Of a DNA stretch of 64,000 bases, positions 61,617-64,000 are shown piece by piece. The notes under the pieces are model-generated. The model was not told the origin of the DNA, ran no database searches, and worked only from the letters and a program-made list of their open reading frames with translations. The position numbers and the translations under genes were made by a program. The stretch's first letter is position 1. Each line of letters begins with the position of its first letter. Origin of the DNA: Rhizobium vallis (lineage in GTDB: Bacteria > Pseudomonadota > Alphaproteobacteria > Rhizobiales > Rhizobiaceae); the NCBI RefSeq assembly GCF_003985155.1, contig NZ_ML133697.1, positions 62,001 to 126,000 on the forward strand. Direction: 5' to 3'.

Positions 61617-62909
61617 TTAGTGATCGCGCTTGCCGTTGCCGAAGGTGTAGCCGGTCTCGACCGTCGTCTTGCCGAACTTGTCGCGCAGCTTGTCCATTGC
61701 CGCTTCGACCGCCGCTCGCCGGCCCGATTGCCGATCGATGAGATCGGGCGGATCGGCGCGGGCGGCATCGCCGAGATCGGTGACGCCGATGCCGAGCAGC
61801 CGGAATTTCGTGCCGTCCGTTTCCCTTTCGAGAAGCTCGAGCCCGATGCGGAAGATCTTGTCGGCAAGCTGGGTCGGGTCTTCGAGCTTGCGGTTGCGCG
61901 TGCGTAGCTTGAAGTCGGCGCTCTTCATCTTCAGGACGACGGTCTGTCCGGCGATGCCGTTTTTCTTCAGCCGCCAGGAGACCTTTTCGGAGAGGTTACG
62001 CAGGATCGGCACCAGGTCGTCATAACGCGAAATGTCGTCGAAGAAGGTCGTCTCGGATGAAACGCTCTTGGCCGCATCGTTGAGATGCACTTCGCGGTCG
62101 TCGATGCCGCGCGACAGCCGGGCAAGCCGCTGGCCGATGCTGCCATAACGACGCATCAGGTCGTTCTCCTCCATCTGCTGCAACTGGCCGATGGTGCGGA
62201 TGCCGTCCGCCTCCAGCGCTGCCGCAAAGGCCTTGCCGACGCCCCAGATGGTGGTGACGGGACGCGGTGCCAGGAATTCGACCGCTTCCTCGCGGCCTAT
62301 AACGGAAAAGCCCCGCGGCTTCTGCAGGTCGGAGGCTACCTTGGCGAGAAACTTGCAATAGGAGAGCCCGACCGAAACGGTGATGCCGATCTCCTTTTCG
62401 ATGCGTCGGGCGAATTTGGCGAGCGTGCGCGCCGGGGGATCGTGATGCAGCCTCTCGGTGCCGCCGAGCTCCAGGAAGGCTTCGTCGATCGACAGCGGCT
62501 GCACTAGCGGCGTCAAATCCTGCATCAATGCCCGCACCTGGCGCCCGACCCGGACATATTTCTCCATGTCGGGGCGGATGACGATCGCCTGAGGGCATGC
62601 CTCCAGCGCCTTGAACATCGGCATGGCCGAACGCACGCCGTGGATGCGGGCGATATAGCAGGCGGTGGAAACCACGCCGCGTGTGCCGCCGCCGATGATG
62701 ACGGGTTTATCGGCAAGCTCCGGATTGTCGCGTTTTTCGACGGCCGCGTAGAAGGCATCGCAATCGATATGCGCAAGCGTCAAGCCGTAGAGTTCGCGAT
62801 GGCGCACGAGCCGCGGGCTGCCGCACGAAATGCAGCGGCGCGCCTCGCCCTTCTGCTCGGCAAGGCAGTCGCGACAGAAGCCGGGTGTCTTGTCGGGCGC
62901 GGGCGTCAT
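61617..62909 (-). CDS. dinB: DNA polymerase IV (Y family) with N-terminal zinc-ribbon
   Basis: Translesion polymerase of the SOS response. 430 residues. An N-terminal extension has C12-x2-C15 and C26-x2-C29, a probable zinc ribbon not present in E. coli DinB. The Y-family core begins LTLAHIDCDAFYAAVEKRDN; the second catalytic motif is LSIDEAFLELGG; the little-finger domain follows about 270. A perfect LexA box lies five bases before the start codon, and no Shine-Dalgarno is visible between. Matches the known SOS control of dinB. Confidence 0.94.
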   Translation of the reverse strand: MTPAPDKTPGFCRDCLAEQKGEARRCISCGSPRLVRHRELYGLTLAHIDCDAFYAAVEKRDNPELADKPVIIGGGTRGVVSTACYIARIHGVRSAMPMFKALEACPQAIVIRPDMEKYVRVGRQVRALMQDLTPLVQPLSIDEAFLELGGTERLHHDPPARTLAKFARRIEKEIGITVSVGLSYCKFLAKVASDLQKPRGFSVIGREEAVEFLAPRPVTTIWGVGKAFAAALEADGIRTIGQLQQMEENDLMRRYGSIGQRLARLSRGIDDREVHLNDAAKSVSSETTFFDDISRYDDLVPILRNLSEKVSWRLKKNGIAGQTVVLKMKSADFKLRTRNRKLEDPTQLADKIFRIGLELLERETDGTKFRLLGIGVTDLGDAARADPPDLIDRQSGRRAAVEAAMDKLRDKFGKTTVETGYTFGNGKRDH

Positions 62910-62914
62910 GATGA

Positions 62915-62929
62915 GAACAAAGATTGAAC
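62915..62929 (-). promoter_or_regulatory. LexA (SOS) box of dinB
   Basis: GAACAAAGATTGAAC (minus strand GTTC-N7-GTTC), perfect alphaproteobacterial LexA site, between the predicted transcript start and the dinB start codon. Confidence 0.85.
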
Positions 62930-62935
62930 GCTGCG

Positions 62936-62964
62936 AGGTTACGCTTTAAGCTTCCGAGTCACAA
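62936..62964 (-). promoter_or_regulatory. promoter of dinB
   Basis: On the minus strand TTGTGA (62964-62959), 17 bases, TAACCT (62941-62936). Predicted start lies at the near edge of the LexA box, leaving a leader of about 20 bases made mainly of the operator. Confidence 0.55.
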
Positions 62965-62970
62965 GAGAGC

Positions 62971-63573
62971 GTGGGAGCTTTGCCTTTGGATAACGAACTT
63001 CGTTTCGAGCCGGTGGTGCCGGAACGCTGGGGCGACTTCGAAATCCTGTTCGGTCCGCAGGGTGCTTTCTACAATTGCTGGTGCGTCGCGCTGCGCCTGC
63101 CGCATGCGGTGAGGACTGGGATGGCGGCTGAGGAGCGCAAGGCGCATATGCGGGAGCGGATCGAGACGGGGCCGCCGCCGGGCATCCTCTGTTATGCCGA
63201 GGGTGCGCCGGTCGCCTGGGTACAGGTCGGGCCGCGCCATGACGTGCCGCAGTTCAATTCGCCGCGCACCGTCTCGCGACCGCTGGAGGAGGGCGATGCG
63301 CATGATTCATCGATCTGGGCCGTCAGCTGCTTTTTTCTGCTGCCTAGACTGCGCGGCAAGGGGATGAGCCATCGCCTGCTTGCCGGCGCGATCGACCACG
63401 CGCGGCGAGAGGGAGCGCGGCTCCTCGAAGCCTGTCCCATCGATCACGTCAAGCAGTCGAAATCCGTCACACTTTGCATCGGGTCGACGGCGATTTTCGA
63501 TGCGGCCGGTTTCGAAACTGTGGCAAGGCGCAAGGACGGCCGTCCGCTCATGCGGCTGGAACTGCGCGACTGA
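62971..63573 (+). CDS. GNAT family N-acetyltransferase
   Basis: A 200-residue acyltransferase. The acetyl-CoA loop is LLPRLRGKGMSHRLLAGAID (R/Q-x-x-G-x-G/A type), preceded by SSIWAVSCFFL strand; later IFDAAGFETVARR is the usual C-terminal motif. Cysteine-rich FYNCWCVALRLP near residue 35 is typical of a rhizobial subgroup. Start is GTG at 62971 after AAGAGAG; a TTG at 62980 is possible. Divergent from dinB with only 61 bases between starts, so the LexA site is in its promoter region as well. Overlaps the convergent HAD-like gene by 26 bases. Confidence 0.82.
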   Translation: MGALPLDNELRFEPVVPERWGDFEILFGPQGAFYNCWCVALRLPHAVRTGMAAEERKAHMRERIETGPPPGILCYAEGAPVAWVQVGPRHDVPQFNSPRTVSRPLEEGDAHDSSIWAVSCFFLLPRLRGKGMSHRLLAGAIDHARREGARLLEACPIDHVKQSKSVTLCIGSTAIFDAAGFETVARRKDGRPLMRLELRD

Positions 63574-64000
63574 ACGTGCCGGAAAGGAAATGTGACTCGA
63601 TAAGCTCGGCCGCATGCGCCCAGTCGGTGGCGCGGGTGATGTCGTCGGCCGCTGCCGGAGCAAAACGATGGACGGGCGAGTTCGGCATCAGGTGAATGAG
63701 CAGGCAATCGGCGACATGATCCCTGACAGAATGCAGGTTGCGCGCCATATCATCGATGAAGACGACAGGAAGGGAGCGGCTGGCATGCAAGGCGTGGACG
63801 ATTGGCCCCTTGGGCTGCTCGGTGGCAAGCAAAGGAAAGAGCAGGCCCATCCTGTCGAGCAGGCGGCGGCGCTGGTCCTGGAACCGCGGCTGCATGGCGG
63901 TCAGGAAAAGGACATCCGCCTCGTCCGAAAGCCGGCCGAGCGTTTCAACGACGCGGTCGAGCGGTATCTGCCACTGCTCTTGCGCCTCGAAGAATTCGTC
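63548..64000 (-). CDS. HAD-like protein, partial at its N-terminal side
   Basis: The frame is open to the window end; 150 residues of the C-terminal part are seen. LSDEADVLFLTAMQPRFQDQ fits HAD motif II (strand ending in Thr), EQPKGPIV the lysine region and LPVVFIDDMARNLHSV motif III with the paired aspartates. The start and catalytic motif I are outside the window, so the reaction is unknown. The 3' end overlaps the convergent GNAT gene by 26 bases. Confidence 0.65.
   Translation of the reverse strand, partial: DEFFEAQEQWQIPLDRVVETLGRLSDEADVLFLTAMQPRFQDQRRRLLDRMGLLFPLLATEQPKGPIVHALHASRSLPVVFIDDMARNLHSVRDHVADCLLIHLMPNSPVHRFAPAAADDITRATDWAHAAELIESHFLSGTFSRAVPAA

Overview
The window is chromosomal DNA of a Rhizobium, most likely of the leguminosarum/etli group. 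The evidence is GC-rich alphaproteobacterial codon use, an alphaproteobacterial nuo operon (A-N with two extra genes, followed by birA, rnj and mce), a short-type prolyl-tRNA synthetase, a RibN-type riboflavin transporter behind an FMN riboswitch, RIME-like palindromic repeats, and GAAC-N7-GAAC LexA boxes. No prophage, insertion sequence, CRISPR array or plasmid function was seen. Most of the window is housekeeping.

Layout. 1-2.2 kb: end of a polysaccharide chain-length/BY-kinase-like protein, a CelD-like acetyltransferase and a DUF2842 protein. 2.3-8.4 kb: ctaA, a TSUP transporter, argC, speB, an ABM-domain protein, a VOC protein and the rplM-rpsI ribosomal operon with its promoter and a leader hairpin. 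8.5-14.6 kb: a LysR regulator divergent from a DUF1127 protein, an enoyl-CoA hydratase, a DMT transporter, a CoA-binding protein, a MetY-type sulfhydrylase and a cupin. 14.8-19.9 kb: a CHASE4-GGDEF-EAL protein, a frameshifted pstB remnant, a cytochrome P450 and a membrane GGDEF protein. 20.1-25.8 kb: the protein quality-control cluster clpP-clpX-lon-hupB, with a good RpoH-type promoter before clpP. 25.9-31 kb: FMN riboswitch and ribN, an aldo/keto reductase, a RIME-like repeat, a cupin, a methyltransferase, a glutathione peroxidase and small unknown proteins. 31.3-32 kb: tRNA-Val and two identical tRNA-Asp genes. 32.3-48.6 kb: the complex I operon nuoA-N, with one small exported protein and one protein sharing a C-terminal domain with NuoE inserted in it. 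48.5-55.7 kb: birA, rnj, mce, DUF1467, proS, lolC, lolD. 55.7-64 kb: RIME-like repeat, DUF5680 protein, a 28-residue membrane peptide, dnaE, an L,D-transpeptidase, dinB, a GNAT protein and a partial HAD-like gene.

The most interesting signal is in 56.2-63 kb. Three perfect alphaproteobacterial LexA boxes (GAAC-N7-GAAC) lie upstream of the DUF5680 gene, the 28-residue single-span membrane peptide and dinB. The dinB box is expected. The peptide has a TTGACA -35 element, the LexA box in the promoter, a good ribosome-binding site and a single hydrophobic span, which makes it a candidate SOS-induced membrane peptide comparable in size and regulation to Caulobacter SidA or E. coli TisB. This is inference from sequence. 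Other items for follow-up are the domain shared by NuoE and its operon neighbour, an apparent one-base frameshift that extends NuoN into birA, and the decayed pstB end.
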